Origin: Bryobacteraceae bacterium
Lineage (GTDB): Bacteria > Acidobacteriota > Terriglobia > Bryobacterales > Bryobacteraceae
Length of the DNA stretch: 64,000 bases
NCBI GenBank assembly: GCA_014860455.1
Contig: JACZJQ010000098.1
Span: forward strand, 1 to 64,000
Direction: 5' to 3'
Each line of letters starts with the position of its first letter. Position 1 is the first letter of the stretch. This document shows positions 1 to 9,325 of this stretch, piece by piece. Under the pieces are notes generated by a model. That model saw nothing but the letters and a program-made list of their open reading frames with translations, was not told the origin of the DNA and did no database searches. Made by a program: the position numbers and the translations under genes.

Positions 1-975
1 CTCCGGCGGGCGGAAGGCCGCCATATGACCGAACAGGCCCTCGGCGATCATCTCCACGGCGACCACACCGAAGCGGGTACACAACTGGCGGTCGACGGGC
101 GTGGGCGCCCCGCCGCGCTGAAGATGTCCAAGGACACAAGCCCGGGTTTCCTTGCCGGTACGGCGCTCGATTTCGCGTGCGACGACGGATGCGATTCCGC
201 CGAGGCGGGCTTCGCGGTCCGCTTCGACTCCGTGGGAAGAGATGTAGTCGCCTCCGTGTTCACGGGCACCCTCCGCCACGATGATGATCGTGAACTTCTT
301 GTTCTCCGCCTCCCGCGCCCGGATCTTGGCGCAGATGGAATCGAAGTTGAACGGTATTTCGGGTATAAGAATGACGTCGGCTCCACCAGCGATGCCGGCG
401 GACATGGCGATCCATCCCGCGTAGCGGCCCATGACCTCCAAGACCATGACGCGCTCGTGGCTTTCTCCGGTCGTGGTCAGCCTGTCCAACGCGTCCGTCG
501 CGCAGGCGACAGCGGAGTCAAAGCCGAAGGTGATGTAGGTGCCGTGCAGGTCATTATCGATAGTCTTTGGAATGGCGACAATCGGGATGCCGGCCTGCCA
601 GAGCTGATGGGCGATGGTTAGGGTGCCGTCACCGCCCAGGACGACAAGTGCGGTACAGCTGAGATCGCTGAGCGCCTGGTGCGCCTCGCGAACGATCTCG
701 GCGGGGACGGCGCGCACTTCGCCGTGGCCGATCTTTGCCGAAAAGCGGCCTTTGTTCGAGGTTCCGAGGATGGTGCCGCCACGATAGAGCAGGGCTCCCA
801 TCTGGCGGTAGTCCAGCACCTCGTAGCAGACAGGTGATAGGAGTCCCTCAAACCCGCCGTGAAAACCGAGTACTTCCCAACCCCGTAGCGCCGAGGCTTT
901 GACCACCGCGCGGATGACGGCGTTGAGACCGGGGCAGTCTCCTCCGCCCACTAGGATGCCGATGCGATTTCTCAT
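1..975 (-). CDS. pfkA: 6-phosphofructokinase, 3' end cut by window edge
   Basis: Phosphorylates fructose 6-phosphate in glycolysis. The frame is open from the ATG at 975 to base 1 (325 codons), so the C-terminus is missing. Visible family motifs are GGDC at 11-14, GGDGT at 114-118, PKTIDND at 136-142 and MGR at 182-184. The Gly in GGDG is the residue typical of ATP-dependent enzymes. The Lys in PKTIDND is typical of PPi-dependent and of group III ATP enzymes of the Streptomyces kind. Phosphoryl donor is therefore uncertain; ATP is favoured because of the Gly. The gene is convergent with nothing and lies just downstream (same strand) of the truncated kinase. Confidence 0.93.
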   Translation of the reverse strand, partial: MRNRIGILVGGGDCPGLNAVIRAVVKASALRGWEVLGFHGGFEGLLSPVCYEVLDYRQMGALLYRGGTILGTSNKGRFSAKIGHGEVRAVPAEIVREAHQALSDLSCTALVVLGGDGTLTIAHQLWQAGIPIVAIPKTIDNDLHGTYITFGFDSAVACATDALDRLTTTGESHERVMVLEVMGRYAGWIAMSAGIAGGADVILIPEIPFNFDSICAKIRAREAENKKFTIIIVAEGAREHGGDYISSHGVEADREARLGGIASVVAREIERRTGKETRACVLGHLQRGGAPTPVDRQLCTRFGVVAVEMIAEGLFGHMAAFRPPE

Positions 976-1031
976 ACTGATTGGGTTGTTGCAACTCTAC
1001 GGCCAAACTCACCGGCCAGGCGCAATCTCGC

Positions 1032-1632
1032 TCACTCCGATTTATCGACCAACTCCTCCGAAGGAATGATGGGAAGCTCACTGTGCCGCCGTTCTGCCCG
1101 GTAAGAGCATGACGGAGGCAGGTGTGTCTGCCACCATGCAGCGGCATTCGCCTGCGTCCACTCTTGAACGCAGGCCATGGACTCCAGCAACCCTTTCAAC
1201 TCCTCGGCCGACTGAGGCCGAGCCACAGACCGCTTATCGAGACACTTCATCAGGATTTCCTCCAATTGAGGAGGTATGGGAAGCTCGCTCCGATGCGAGG
1301 GCGGCGATGGGGCGGCCATCACGTGGGCCATGGTCATCGCAGTTGCCGTCTTCCGTTGAAAGACGAGCGCTCCGGTGAGCAGGAAGTATGCAACACACCC
1401 CAGGCTGTAGATGTCTGCCCGGCCGTCGATATGGCCATCGCCCAACGCAACTTCCGGCGCCATAAAGGCGGGGGTGCCAGCAATCGCGCCCTTCTGAGTC
1501 AGCATGAGGCTTTCCTCAGTGCTGATGTTCTTCACAAGCCCGAAGTCGAGGACCTTTACGAAATCACTATTCAGCCCGACCGAGCATAGGAAGATATTGT
1601 TCGGCTTGATGTCGCGGTGGATATCCTCGGGC
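1032..1632 (-). pseudogene. Ser/Thr protein kinase, C-terminal fragment
   Basis: This is the C-lobe half of a Hanks-type Ser/Thr kinase. It begins abruptly at the catalytic loop (IHRDIKPNN), followed by DFG, the activation segment and MAPEV (the APE motif), then the rest of the C-lobe up to a stop at 1032. The whole N-lobe (glycine loop, Lys, Glu) is absent. Immediately before IHRD the reading frame runs into the antisense of the recombinase 5' end, so the kinase gene was broken at about 1620-1633. No kinase activity is possible from this piece. It is either a host gene cut by the element or a cargo remnant. Confidence 0.85.
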
Positions 1633-2859
1633 ATGGCCGGCCAACTCATCGAACGCGGCAAGAACACATGGCTTGTCCGCGTCTACCTTGGTAGAGACGC
1701 CGATGGCAAGCGCCAATCCCTGAGCAAGACTATCCACGGCACCAAGAAGCAGGCCCAAACCTGGCTGAACAAGACGCTCACCGAGCGGGATGCGGGTGTG
1801 GCCATCAAGCCAGCGCAACAGACGCTGGGCGAGTACCTCGATCATTGGCTCGAATCCGCAGCCAAACCGAGGGTCCGCCCGAAGACCTTCGCCGGGTACT
1901 CCGACATGCTGAATCGCCACATTCGCCCAGCCTTGGGATTGCGGCCACTGTCCAAACTCACCCCGCTGGAGATCCAACGAGTTTTTCATGCCATGGCGGA
2001 ACGAGGACTGTCGGCACGCTCGATCGAGTACACCCGCATGATCCTCAAACAGGCGCTGAAGCAGGCCGTAAGTTGGAGACTGCTGGTCTTCAACCCCTGT
2101 GAGGGCGTTCAGATTCCCAGGCAGGAGCGGCGGGAAATGTAGGCGCTCGCGCCCGGACCAGGCGAGAAAGTTCCTGGCGGTTGTAAGGGGCACACAGCAC
2201 GGTGCCCTATTCGAATTGGCGTTGACAACGGGCCTACGCCCCTCGGAATACTGCGCTCTGAAGTGGGATGACATCAACTTCGAGCGCGGAACATTGAGTT
2301 TCGTGCGAAGCATCGACTTCCAGCCTGGAGGGGGCTGGCTTCTCGAGGAGACGAAAACCAAGGGTAGCCGCCGCGTAGTGAGATTGCTACCCAGCGCGCT
2401 GCATGCTTTAGCCGGCCACAAATTGCGTCAGGAGGAGGATAGGGAGCGAGCGGGAGACGATTGGCTCAACGAGGGGTTCGTGTTCACGAACGAAAGGGCT
2501 CTCCGGTGGACAGGTATGACCTTGCGAACCGGCATTTCAAAAGACTTCTGGTGGAAGCCGGACTGCCTCAGATCCGGCTCTACGATCTGCGCCATACGGC
2601 TGCGACGTTGTCGCTTTCGGCTGGAGTCCCGGTAAAAGTCGTGAGCGAAATGCTCGGGCACGCCGGTGTGGCACTGACATTGGATGTGTACAGTCATGTG
2701 CTCCCACACATGCAAGAAGAGGCGGTTCAGCGCGTGGCCTCACTACTCGAGGGGGAGGACGGTGTTAAACAGTCCGAGCACACAGGCGGCGCACAAGCAG
2801 AACCTCGGCACACAAGAGGCACACAAGGCAAGAAGGATGTTCGTTCAAGATTGATGTAA
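1633..2859 (+). pseudogene. Tyrosine recombinase/phage integrase, frameshifted
   Basis: A site-specific integrase broken into three frames. The N-terminal AP2-like and SAM-like core-binding parts read from ATG 1633 to an in-frame TAG at about 2140. Homologous reading then continues in the next frame from about 2153 (PDQARKFL), containing the first catalytic Arg in GLRPSE. It returns to the original frame at about 2499, in a G run, giving LYDLRHT (box II Arg) and LGHAGVALTLDVYSHV with the nucleophile Tyr. Apart from the breaks the protein would be full length, about 400 residues. A nonsense codon and two frameshifts suggest real decay, though sequencing error in the G run is possible. It ends 14 bases from the 3' end of tRNA-Arg. 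Confidence 0.88.
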
Positions 2860-2873
2860 CTTACTGATAAGAT

Positions 2874-2950
2874 TGGTAGGACCGGCAGGACTCGAACCTG
2901 CGACCCTCTGCTTAGAAGGCAGATGCTCTATCCAACTGAGCTACGGTCCC
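2874..2950 (-). tRNA. tRNA-Arg (anticodon TCT)
   Basis: A 77-base cloverleaf including an encoded CCA. The acceptor stem is GGGACCG paired with CGGTCCT (one G-U pair), followed by A73 and CCA. The anticodon stem TCTGC/GCAGA carries the loop CTTCTAA, so the anticodon is TCT and reads AGA. The T arm is GCAGG-TTCGAGT-CCTGC. Its 3' end faces the recombinase remnant, the usual arrangement when an element integrates into a tRNA 3' end. I see no second copy of the tRNA 3' end to the left. Confidence 0.97.
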
Positions 2951-2956
2951 TTACTG

Positions 2957-2984
2957 AAGAGGCGCGCAAGTCGCGCCTCTTTTT
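2957..2984 (+). terminator. Intrinsic terminator right of tRNA-Arg
   Basis: The stem GAGGCGCG (2959-2966) pairs with CGCGCCTC (2972-2979), with a 5-base loop and a T run at 2980-2984. The T run is on the + strand, so it would stop rightward transcripts coming from the recombinase across the tRNA. Leftward transcripts of the ABC operon would meet the same hairpin with only a weak T tract. Confidence 0.7.
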
Positions 2985-3008
2985 CAGTTTACGCGATGGG
3001 ACGCGGGG

Positions 3009-4085
3009 TCAGTCAGTGGCGTAGTCGATTTCGATTTTGCGGACGACGCGCGAGGCGGCGTAGAGGACCAGGGCGGTGAGGCCGAGCAGTCCCAAGACGG
3101 CCACCCAGACCGAGGACGGGGCGGCGGGCGACAGCAGCAGGCGAACCAGCGCGGGTGTGCCTTCCTCAACGGGAGCGGAGACAGGGCAGACCGACTGGAG
3201 GTAATACAGCACGCTGAGCTTCTGCAGCATCTGGGGCAGGAAGCCGATGATGCTCTCCCAGAACAGAACGATGACGATGGGCACGATGGGGTTGCGGACC
3301 AGCAGTCCGGCGGCAAGGAAGACGCTGCCGTATCCGACGCAGCCGAGCACAGTGGCCAGCAGGTAGCGGAACAGTTCGTGGCCGGCGGCGGTGTTCATAT
3401 ATTGCTGGACCTCGACCGGATCGTTGGCCCACAGCAGTGCGGCGAAACAGAGCACTGTGCCGAGGACGAAGATGAGGGAAGAGGCGACCAGCCCCGACAG
3501 ATACTTGCCCAGCAGCAGAACCTCCCGGCGGGCAGGGGCGAGCAGCCAGAAGTGGAGGGTCTTGTCGAGCATCTCGCCGCGGAACAGGTTGAGGAAGATG
3601 CCGAGGCAGCCGAAGAAGACGGCGACGCGGAGGAAGAAGAACTGGAAGACGCCGGCAAAGACCTGGCGGTCCTCGTCTAGGCTGGCGAGAGGGCGGGTGT
3701 GGACGGATTCGAGCAGGTCGTTGCGGAAGGTGAGGTCTGAGCGGCGGCGGCCGTCGAACAGCAGGACATGGCGCATCCTGACGGTATCGTCCTCGTCGCG
3801 GCGGCGGCGTTCCCATTCGAAGTCGCGGATGGGGGTGCCGGCGGCCTTGATGACTTCGTTGTAAGTCATGCCGCGATTGAGGCGGTCGAGCACGGCGGGC
3901 TGAACGGTGCCTTCTCGGGACCAGCGGTCCTGGCGGACCTTGACCTCGATGGCATGGCCGAAGAAGATGACCGCGGGGAACAGCGCGAGCAGGTAGACCC
4001 AGAAGGAGCGTTTGGAGAGAAAGGCGCGGCGGAGCTCGAGCCGCGCGATGACGCCGATCTGGCGAAGTTCAGTGGAGATGTTCAT
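3009..4085 (-). CDS. ABC-2 type transporter permease
   Basis: Integral membrane subunit of an ABC exporter, 358 residues. The N-terminus is cytoplasmic and basic, a first membrane segment lies at about 28-45, then a long polar region (about 48-150), and about five further hydrophobic segments fill the C-terminal half, ending with a basic tail. The ATG at 4085 overlaps the TGA of the upstream ATPase gene (ATGA), so the pair should be translationally coupled and form one transporter. It is the last gene of the six-gene operon starting with the ECF sigma factor. Substrate is unknown. Confidence 0.85.
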   Translation of the reverse strand: MNISTELRQIGVIARLELRRAFLSKRSFWVYLLALFPAVIFFGHAIEVKVRQDRWSREGTVQPAVLDRLNRGMTYNEVIKAAGTPIRDFEWERRRRDEDDTVRMRHVLLFDGRRRSDLTFRNDLLESVHTRPLASLDEDRQVFAGVFQFFFLRVAVFFGCLGIFLNLFRGEMLDKTLHFWLLAPARREVLLLGKYLSGLVASSLIFVLGTVLCFAALLWANDPVEVQQYMNTAAGHELFRYLLATVLGCVGYGSVFLAAGLLVRNPIVPIVIVLFWESIIGFLPQMLQKLSVLYYLQSVCPVSAPVEEGTPALVRLLLSPAAPSSVWVAVLGLLGLTALVLYAASRVVRKIEIDYATD

Positions 4086-5014
4086 CGGCCGCCTCCGATC
4101 AGGTATTCGTAAAGGGCGTCGACGTTTTCGTCGGCCGGGATGACGCCGTCGATTTCGATGCCGGCGATGGCGATGCGGGAGAGCGCGGCGGCGAGGTCGT
4201 CGCGGCGGCGGGTCATCACCAGCAGGCCGGCGCCGTCGTCGAGGATCTTCACCTCGCTCACGTGGGCGTCGCCGATGAGCATCGAGGCCACGCGGGCGGC
4301 ATCGCGGCAGTGCAGGATGAACTGGCTGGGGTGTTCGTGCATCTCCTCGCGAACGCTGCGGATCTGGCCCTCGGCCATGATGGCGCCGTTGGCGATGAGG
4401 ATGACCTGGTCGGAGAAGACATCCACTTCCTGAAGGACATGGCTGGACAGGATGACGTGGCGGCCCTGGTCGGCGTATTCGCGGAAGGCGGCGATGGTTT
4501 CGGCGCGGACCAGGGGATCGAGGCCGTTGAGGGGTTCGTCGAGGACAAGGACGTCGGGGTCGTGGGCGAGGGCCTGGGCGAGGCGGGCGCGTTGGCGCAT
4601 GCCTTTGGAGTAGGCGCCGACCTTGCGTTTGGCGGCGTCGGTGAGGCTGACGCGGTCCAGGGCAGCCCAGGCGCGGCGGGTGGCTTCGGCCTGGGTGAAG
4701 CCGTGGAGCATCAGGGCCATGGAGACGAATTCCAGGCCGGTCATGCCTCGCGGCGCGGCGTCGTACTGGGTGGCGTAACCGACGATGCGCATGAGTTGTT
4801 CGGGATGGTCGGGCGAGATGCCGCGGACGGTGAGTGCGCCGCGGTCGGCGCGGATGATACCGACCATGAGGTTCATCAGCGTGGTCTTGCCGGAGCCGTT
4901 GGGGCCGACAAGGCTGGTGATGCCGGGCGGGATGTGAAGCGTGACGCGGTTGACGCCCAGCACGTCGCCATAGAACTTGGAGACGTCGTCGAAGATGATC
5001 TCGGGAGCGGTCAT
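4082..5014 (-). CDS. ABC transporter ATP-binding protein
   Basis: Cytoplasmic ATPase of an ABC-2 exporter, 310 residues. The Walker A GPNGSGKTT is at 37-45, the signature is YSKGMRQRARLAQ, Walker B is VLVLDEPLNGLDP, and the H loop is SSHVLQE. The C-terminal third is the extension usual in ABC-2 drug/lipid/Na+ type ATPases. I chose the ATG at 5014 because it overlaps the stop of the preceding permease gene and starts the family N-terminus; an open frame continues upstream only as antisense noise. It overlaps genes on both sides by 4 bases and probably partners the permease at 3009-4085. Confidence 0.93.
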   Translation of the reverse strand: MTAPEIIFDDVSKFYGDVLGVNRVTLHIPPGITSLVGPNGSGKTTLMNLMVGIIRADRGALTVRGISPDHPEQLMRIVGYATQYDAAPRGMTGLEFVSMALMLHGFTQAEATRRAWAALDRVSLTDAAKRKVGAYSKGMRQRARLAQALAHDPDVLVLDEPLNGLDPLVRAETIAAFREYADQGRHVILSSHVLQEVDVFSDQVILIANGAIMAEGQIRSVREEMHEHPSQFILHCRDAARVASMLIGDAHVSEVKILDDGAGLLVMTRRRDDLAAALSRIAIAGIEIDGVIPADENVDALYEYLIGGGR

Positions 5015-5871
5015 TTCACCACCTCCACGGGGCGGAGCTTGCGCGTGAGGGCGGCCAGAAGGGTGAGTCCCATGAGGACGAGCACCATTGAGCAGGCCCA
5101 GGCTCCGGGGCCTTCGAGAGGCTCCATGTCTAGCATCGAGCGCCAGATCTGGTTCATGGCGAGGGCGGGGTTGACGGCGCGTCCCCAGTCGACGCGGAAG
5201 ACGGCATTCATGATGCTGGCGGCGCCGGCGAGGATGGTGAAGAAAGCGAGCACGAGAGCGCCGGCGATGACGCGCCACTTGACGTAAGCCGAGCAGGCCA
5301 TGGCGACCAGGCTGACGATGGCGATCCAGAGGGCAAAGCCGCCGAAGACGCCCCAAGCGTAGATCCAATGGTCAGCGAGCCAGCCCCAGCCGGCGAGGCC
5401 GACCTGCATGACGAACAGCAGGAGGGCGGGAATCATGGTGACCAGCGAGAGCATGCCGAGCAGGACGAGGAGGCGGGAGATGATGTAGTCGCCGCGTGTG
5501 AGCGGGCGGCTGAAGTAAAGCGGCAGGGCGTTGTTGGCGAGGTCGGGCGCGATCAGGCCGGGTCCGGCGACGGCGGCGAGGATCATGGCGAAGACGGCCT
5601 GGGTGTTCATGAAGACTTCGAAGAACCGGCCGTTGATGTTAAGAAACCTAACCATGTCTCCGCCCATGCCCTGCCAGAGCTCGGCGTGGTTGGCGACGTA
5701 GATGAACGCCGCGCACATCAGCGGCCAGACCATGGAGACGGCCAGCACGACGATGGTGATCTTCATGCCCATGAGGCGCTGCCAGGAGAAGCGGGGCATG
5801 ACCATGATGCGCGACAGATGCGATGTACGCGGGCCCTGATAGCGCTGGTATCCGCGTTTATAGACGGCCAT
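5011..5871 (-). CDS. ABC transporter permease (ABC-2 family)
   Basis: Membrane protein of 286 residues with about six hydrophobic segments (roughly 38-58, 88-112, 126-160, 170-196, 205-225 and 255-278). The short basic N-terminus contains the YQRYQGPRTS stretch common in acidobacterial ABC-2 permeases. The start at 5871 lies 14 bases inside the end of the ATPase gene 5858-6847, and its stop overlaps the next ATPase gene. It is therefore placed between two ATPases and most simply pairs with the upstream one. The transported substrate cannot be told from the sequence. Confidence 0.85.
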   Translation of the reverse strand: MAVYKRGYQRYQGPRTSHLSRIMVMPRFSWQRLMGMKITIVVLAVSMVWPLMCAAFIYVANHAELWQGMGGDMVRFLNINGRFFEVFMNTQAVFAMILAAVAGPGLIAPDLANNALPLYFSRPLTRGDYIISRLLVLLGMLSLVTMIPALLLFVMQVGLAGWGWLADHWIYAWGVFGGFALWIAIVSLVAMACSAYVKWRVIAGALVLAFFTILAGAASIMNAVFRVDWGRAVNPALAMNQIWRSMLDMEPLEGPGAWACSMVLVLMGLTLLAALTRKLRPVEVVK

Positions 5872-6847
5872 TGACGGTCACCTCCGTTTTCGCCTGGCCA
5901 GCCTCGCCGGGGGTGGCCCTGAGGTGGCCGACGGCCTTGAGGAAGATCTCTTCGAGCGAGTCGCGGCGGTGCGACAGCTTCCGGACCAGCAGGCGCTCGG
6001 AGGCGGCGACCTGCCAGAGTTGGCCGATTTCGACATCGGCGGGCAGAACGATACGCCAGCGGCCGCCGCCCTCGCAGACGCCGGATGCGCCGGCGCCGGC
6101 AAGAGCCTGGGCGAGCGAGGAGTCGTCGCCCTGGACTTCGAGTTCGACGAAGCGGCGGTTCATCTTACGCTCGGCTTCAAGGTCGGACTGGTGGACGACT
6201 ACGCCGTCCTTGAGGATCACCACCTCATCGCAGGTCTCCTCGACGTCCCGCAGCAGATGCGAGCAGAGGATGACGTTCATGCGGTGGGATTCCTTCATCT
6301 CGCGGATGAGCTTCAACATGCGTTTTCGGGCGGCGGGGTCGAGGCCGTTGGTGGGTTCGTCGAGGATGACGAGTTCGGGGCCGTGGATGATGGCCTGGGC
6401 CAGTTTCGCCATCTGTTTCATGCCGAGCGAGTAGGTGCCGATGGTGCGGTAACGGGCTTCGCCGAGTCCGACATGGAACAGCGTCTCGTGGGCCTTTTCG
6501 AGGGCGGCTTCGGCGGGCAGGCCGGAGATCTCGCCCATCAGCCGAAGGAACGCCACGGCGGTCATGTTGGCGATGAAGGAGTCGGTTTCGGGCATGTAGC
6601 CGATGCGGGCTTTGACCTCGCGGCTCTGCTTGTGGCAGTCGAAGCCGAGAATCGATGCCCTGCCGGCGGAGGGCAGGTGGAATCCGAGAAGGGTCTGGAT
6701 GAGGGTGGACTTCCCCGCCCCGTTGGGGCCGAGCAGGCCGATGGCCTTGCCTTCGCCGGAGGCGCCGAGCCGGCAGGAGATCGAGTGAAGGATCTCCCGC
6801 CGGCCCAGCTTCACGGAGAGCTGGTCGATGTCGATAACCGCTGGCAT
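5858..6847 (-). CDS. ABC transporter ATP-binding protein
   Basis: Cytoplasmic ATPase, 329 residues. Walker A is GPNGAGKST at 40-48, the Q loop lies in GYMPETDSF where the usual Gln is replaced by Glu, the signature is YSLGMKQMAKLAQ, Walker B is LVILDEPTNGLDP, and the H loop is CSHLLRD. The last 100 residues form the C-terminal extension of ABC-2 exporters. A strong ribosome-binding site (AGAGGA) precedes the ATG at 6847. It follows the FecR-like gene by 11 bases and overlaps the next permease gene by 14, so all belong to one operon. Confidence 0.93.
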   Translation of the reverse strand: MPAVIDIDQLSVKLGRREILHSISCRLGASGEGKAIGLLGPNGAGKSTLIQTLLGFHLPSAGRASILGFDCHKQSREVKARIGYMPETDSFIANMTAVAFLRLMGEISGLPAEAALEKAHETLFHVGLGEARYRTIGTYSLGMKQMAKLAQAIIHGPELVILDEPTNGLDPAARKRMLKLIREMKESHRMNVILCSHLLRDVEETCDEVVILKDGVVVHQSDLEAERKMNRRFVELEVQGDDSSLAQALAGAGASGVCEGGGRWRIVLPADVEIGQLWQVAASERLLVRKLSHRRDSLEEIFLKAVGHLRATPGEAGQAKTEVTVNGRL

Positions 6848-6858
6848 TGTTCCTCTAG

Positions 6859-9306
6859 TTAGTTGGTCTTGGCTGCCGTGGCCTCTGGATTGCTTGCGCC
6901 CGCTGCGAGGAGGACGTCGAAGACAAGGCTCGTCAATCGAGTACGACTCGCGGCCTCGATTCGTTCCGTCGAACCGTCGAAGACCACCAAAACCGGGTCG
7001 CGGTACTCGAGAAGCTGCTTGAGAGCAGCGTTCGACGTGAGGCCGGAGAGTTCGCTGAGGGCGCCCTTGGTGTTGATCCAGAGGAAGCCGGAGTGGTGAA
7101 CAGTGCCGAGGCCGGGCATCTGGGCGCGGAAGGCCGCCGAGCGCACGAGCGGATAGCCACTGGCGCGGGCCGCGATGGCGCGTTCGCCGATGGCGCGGTC
7201 CATGGTGACGATCATGTAGCCGTGATCATAGGTCCACATGAGCGGGGACTTGGCGGCGGCGGAGGCCAGAATGTTCCAGGTACGACCGCCGGATTCGGTC
7301 TTCGTGAGTGTCATTTTGAACTGCTGCTGGTCGGCGGGCAGTTTGGTGTTGAAGGCCTGGACGAAGCGCCCGGCCGCGGCGTCGATCGAATCGGGGCGGT
7401 AGGCCTCCATGGCGATGACCCAGCCGGGGATGGGGATGCGCGGGGTTTCGACGATGAAGGTGAAATCGGAGCCGAGAGCCGAGGCGAGGTCGCCGGCGAC
7501 GTTGACACCGGTTTCCGCCTCAAACTTGTCGAGTTCGGCGGAGAATTTCGGATCGACCTTGGAGATCAGTTCGACGAGTTCGTCGAAGGCCTGGCGGGGG
7601 TTCTTCGTTGAGGCCGACAGGGCCATGAACGTCTCAGCCGAGGCGTATTCGGCCGAGCCGCTGGCGCCGGGCTCGCCGAGCCAGGAGGCGACTCCGGTGC
7701 GGGCGCTCTTAAATCCGATGGAAGCTTTCACTTCGTCGGCGCCGTTCACCTGTTTCTGCTCGAAGAAGAGGTAGTTGACGCGTTCGATTCCAACCACGGT
7801 GGCCGAGGTGTTCTCGGCCCATGACTGATTGAACGCAGCCACGTCGAGTGCGAACATCCAACTGACGCCGCTGGTGTAGCGGGCCGCGATCTGGGCAGCG
7901 AACGGGGAGTTGGCGCCGGAGCCGAGTTTGGGCAGCAACGCGGCGAGGCTTTCCTTGGACTGAGAGACTGCCAGCAGCGAGCCGTTGATGGCGTAAGGCA
8001 GAGCGGCGCCGCCCTCGGGGACGATTTTGGCGATTGCCTGCTCGAGGTCAGCCTGCTTGCCGGGGGCGACCTGGGCAAGGATGAGCGGCGCGCCTTTGCC
8101 TGCTTCCACGGCGTCCTTGACCACCATGAAGACGATCTCTTCGCCGAGCATGGGTGAGATGTCCTGGACATGCCTCATGAGTTTGCGGGCGCCTTCGCCG
8201 TCGGGCGAATCCCACCATTCCTTGAGAGCCGCGCTTTCATCGGTGCGGTCCTCAATCATGGAGATGGCCTGGCCAACGGTGCCGCCGATGTTGGGCATGG
8301 CACCATAGGCGGCGGCGCCGGCGGGCAGATAGGGCAGAAGTTTGGCCTGGGTGCGCGGGGAGGGTCCGGGCAACTCAGCAAGCTTCTTCTCGATGGTGGC
8401 GAGTTCGGCGAGCAGGGCGAAGTACTTGTCGGCCTCGGCGCTCCAGGCGACGGCTTCGCGGACTTCGACGCCTTCCATGGCCGGGTTGGTGGAGGCGCGT
8501 TCGCCTGGTTTGAGCAGGGCTTCCCTGCCTGGCTGATTGACTTCAACGGAGCCTTCGACGACGCCGACCATCGAGCCGGCGAGTCCGGCGCGGACGGTGA
8601 AAATCGTGCCCTTGACAGTGGCTTCGGTGTCGTTGGTGACCACATGAAGTCCACCGCGGCGCTGTTTGGCGGCGGTAACGATGACATCGCCGCGGGACAG
8701 GCTGATGGTCTGACCGCTCCAGGCGGCCTTGACGGCGAGTTCGGTCCGCTCATTCATTTCGACCATCGAGCCATCGGCAAGCCGCAGCACGGCACGGGCT
8801 CCGGCGGCGGTGCGGATGGCTTCGGCTTCGGCGAGAGGCGCACCCGCCGAAACGGGACGCCCAGCGACGGTAAACAGGCCGCCGTTGAGTGCGGCAACAG
8901 TGGCGCGGGGTCCGGAGGGGGCCAGGGCCGAGTCGATGCGGTCGCGCGAGGCGAACAGAGCAATCGCGGCCAGCCCGGCGGCGACGGCCCAGCGGCGCCA
9001 CTGGCCCTCGGGCAGCCATTTGCGGCGTGGAGCCACGGGCATCTCAATCACGTTGCGGCGGCCTTCCAACTCATCCATGGCCTTGCGGCATTCGGCACAG
9101 CGGCTCATGTGGTCGGCCATGAGGATCTGGCGGTCGCCGGTGAGGCGGCCGGCGCGGTAGTCCTCGAACTGGGCCCGGAACTCGGCGCAGACCGATCCGG
9201 ACATCATCCGCCGCCACACACGCTCGCGCGCTTCCTTCAACTCCGCGGGCGAGGCCGTTTCCTCGCGCATCGCATCCAGGATTTCGTCAAACCGTTCGTC
9301 TTTCAT
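6859..9306 (-). CDS. Zinc-finger/FecR-domain anti-sigma-like protein with large C-terminal domain
   Basis: Likely membrane-bound regulator of the sigma factor next to it, 815 residues. Residues 66-73 hold an HxxxCxxC anti-sigma zinc motif (HMSRCAEC). A single membrane segment lies at about 105-121, followed by a FecR-type beta domain at about 140-260. The remaining 500 residues are an extracytoplasmic domain resembling DUF3352-type proteins; I cannot name it with certainty. ATG 9306 follows an AAAGGA site; an in-frame GTG at 9333 would add nine residues and overlap the sigma gene. Gap to sigma is 19 bases and to the ABC genes 11. The fusion of anti-sigma, FecR and a 500-residue sensor-like domain is unusual. 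Confidence 0.82.
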   Translation of the reverse strand: MKDERFDEILDAMREETASPAELKEARERVWRRMMSGSVCAEFRAQFEDYRAGRLTGDRQILMADHMSRCAECRKAMDELEGRRNVIEMPVAPRRKWLPEGQWRRWAVAAGLAAIALFASRDRIDSALAPSGPRATVAALNGGLFTVAGRPVSAGAPLAEAEAIRTAAGARAVLRLADGSMVEMNERTELAVKAAWSGQTISLSRGDVIVTAAKQRRGGLHVVTNDTEATVKGTIFTVRAGLAGSMVGVVEGSVEVNQPGREALLKPGERASTNPAMEGVEVREAVAWSAEADKYFALLAELATIEKKLAELPGPSPRTQAKLLPYLPAGAAAYGAMPNIGGTVGQAISMIEDRTDESAALKEWWDSPDGEGARKLMRHVQDISPMLGEEIVFMVVKDAVEAGKGAPLILAQVAPGKQADLEQAIAKIVPEGGAALPYAINGSLLAVSQSKESLAALLPKLGSGANSPFAAQIAARYTSGVSWMFALDVAAFNQSWAENTSATVVGIERVNYLFFEQKQVNGADEVKASIGFKSARTGVASWLGEPGASGSAEYASAETFMALSASTKNPRQAFDELVELISKVDPKFSAELDKFEAETGVNVAGDLASALGSDFTFIVETPRIPIPGWVIAMEAYRPDSIDAAAGRFVQAFNTKLPADQQQFKMTLTKTESGGRTWNILASAAAKSPLMWTYDHGYMIVTMDRAIGERAIAARASGYPLVRSAAFRAQMPGLGTVHHSGFLWINTKGALSELSGLTSNAALKQLLEYRDPVLVVFDGSTERIEAASRTRLTSLVFDVLLAAGASNPEATAAKTN

Positions 9307-9325
9307 CGCGCTTGCCGTCCTTTCA

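Noticed and set aside
1-1700. Second copy of the tRNA-Arg 3' end (attR)
   Set aside because: No stretch matching the tRNA 3' half was seen left of the recombinase; the far end of the element may be deleted or outside the window.
4082-5368. Longer start for the ABC ATPase (to 5368)
   Set aside because: The extra 118 codons are antisense-like low-complexity Arg/Pro/His text lying over the upstream permease gene; ATG 5014 fits the overlap and family N-terminus.
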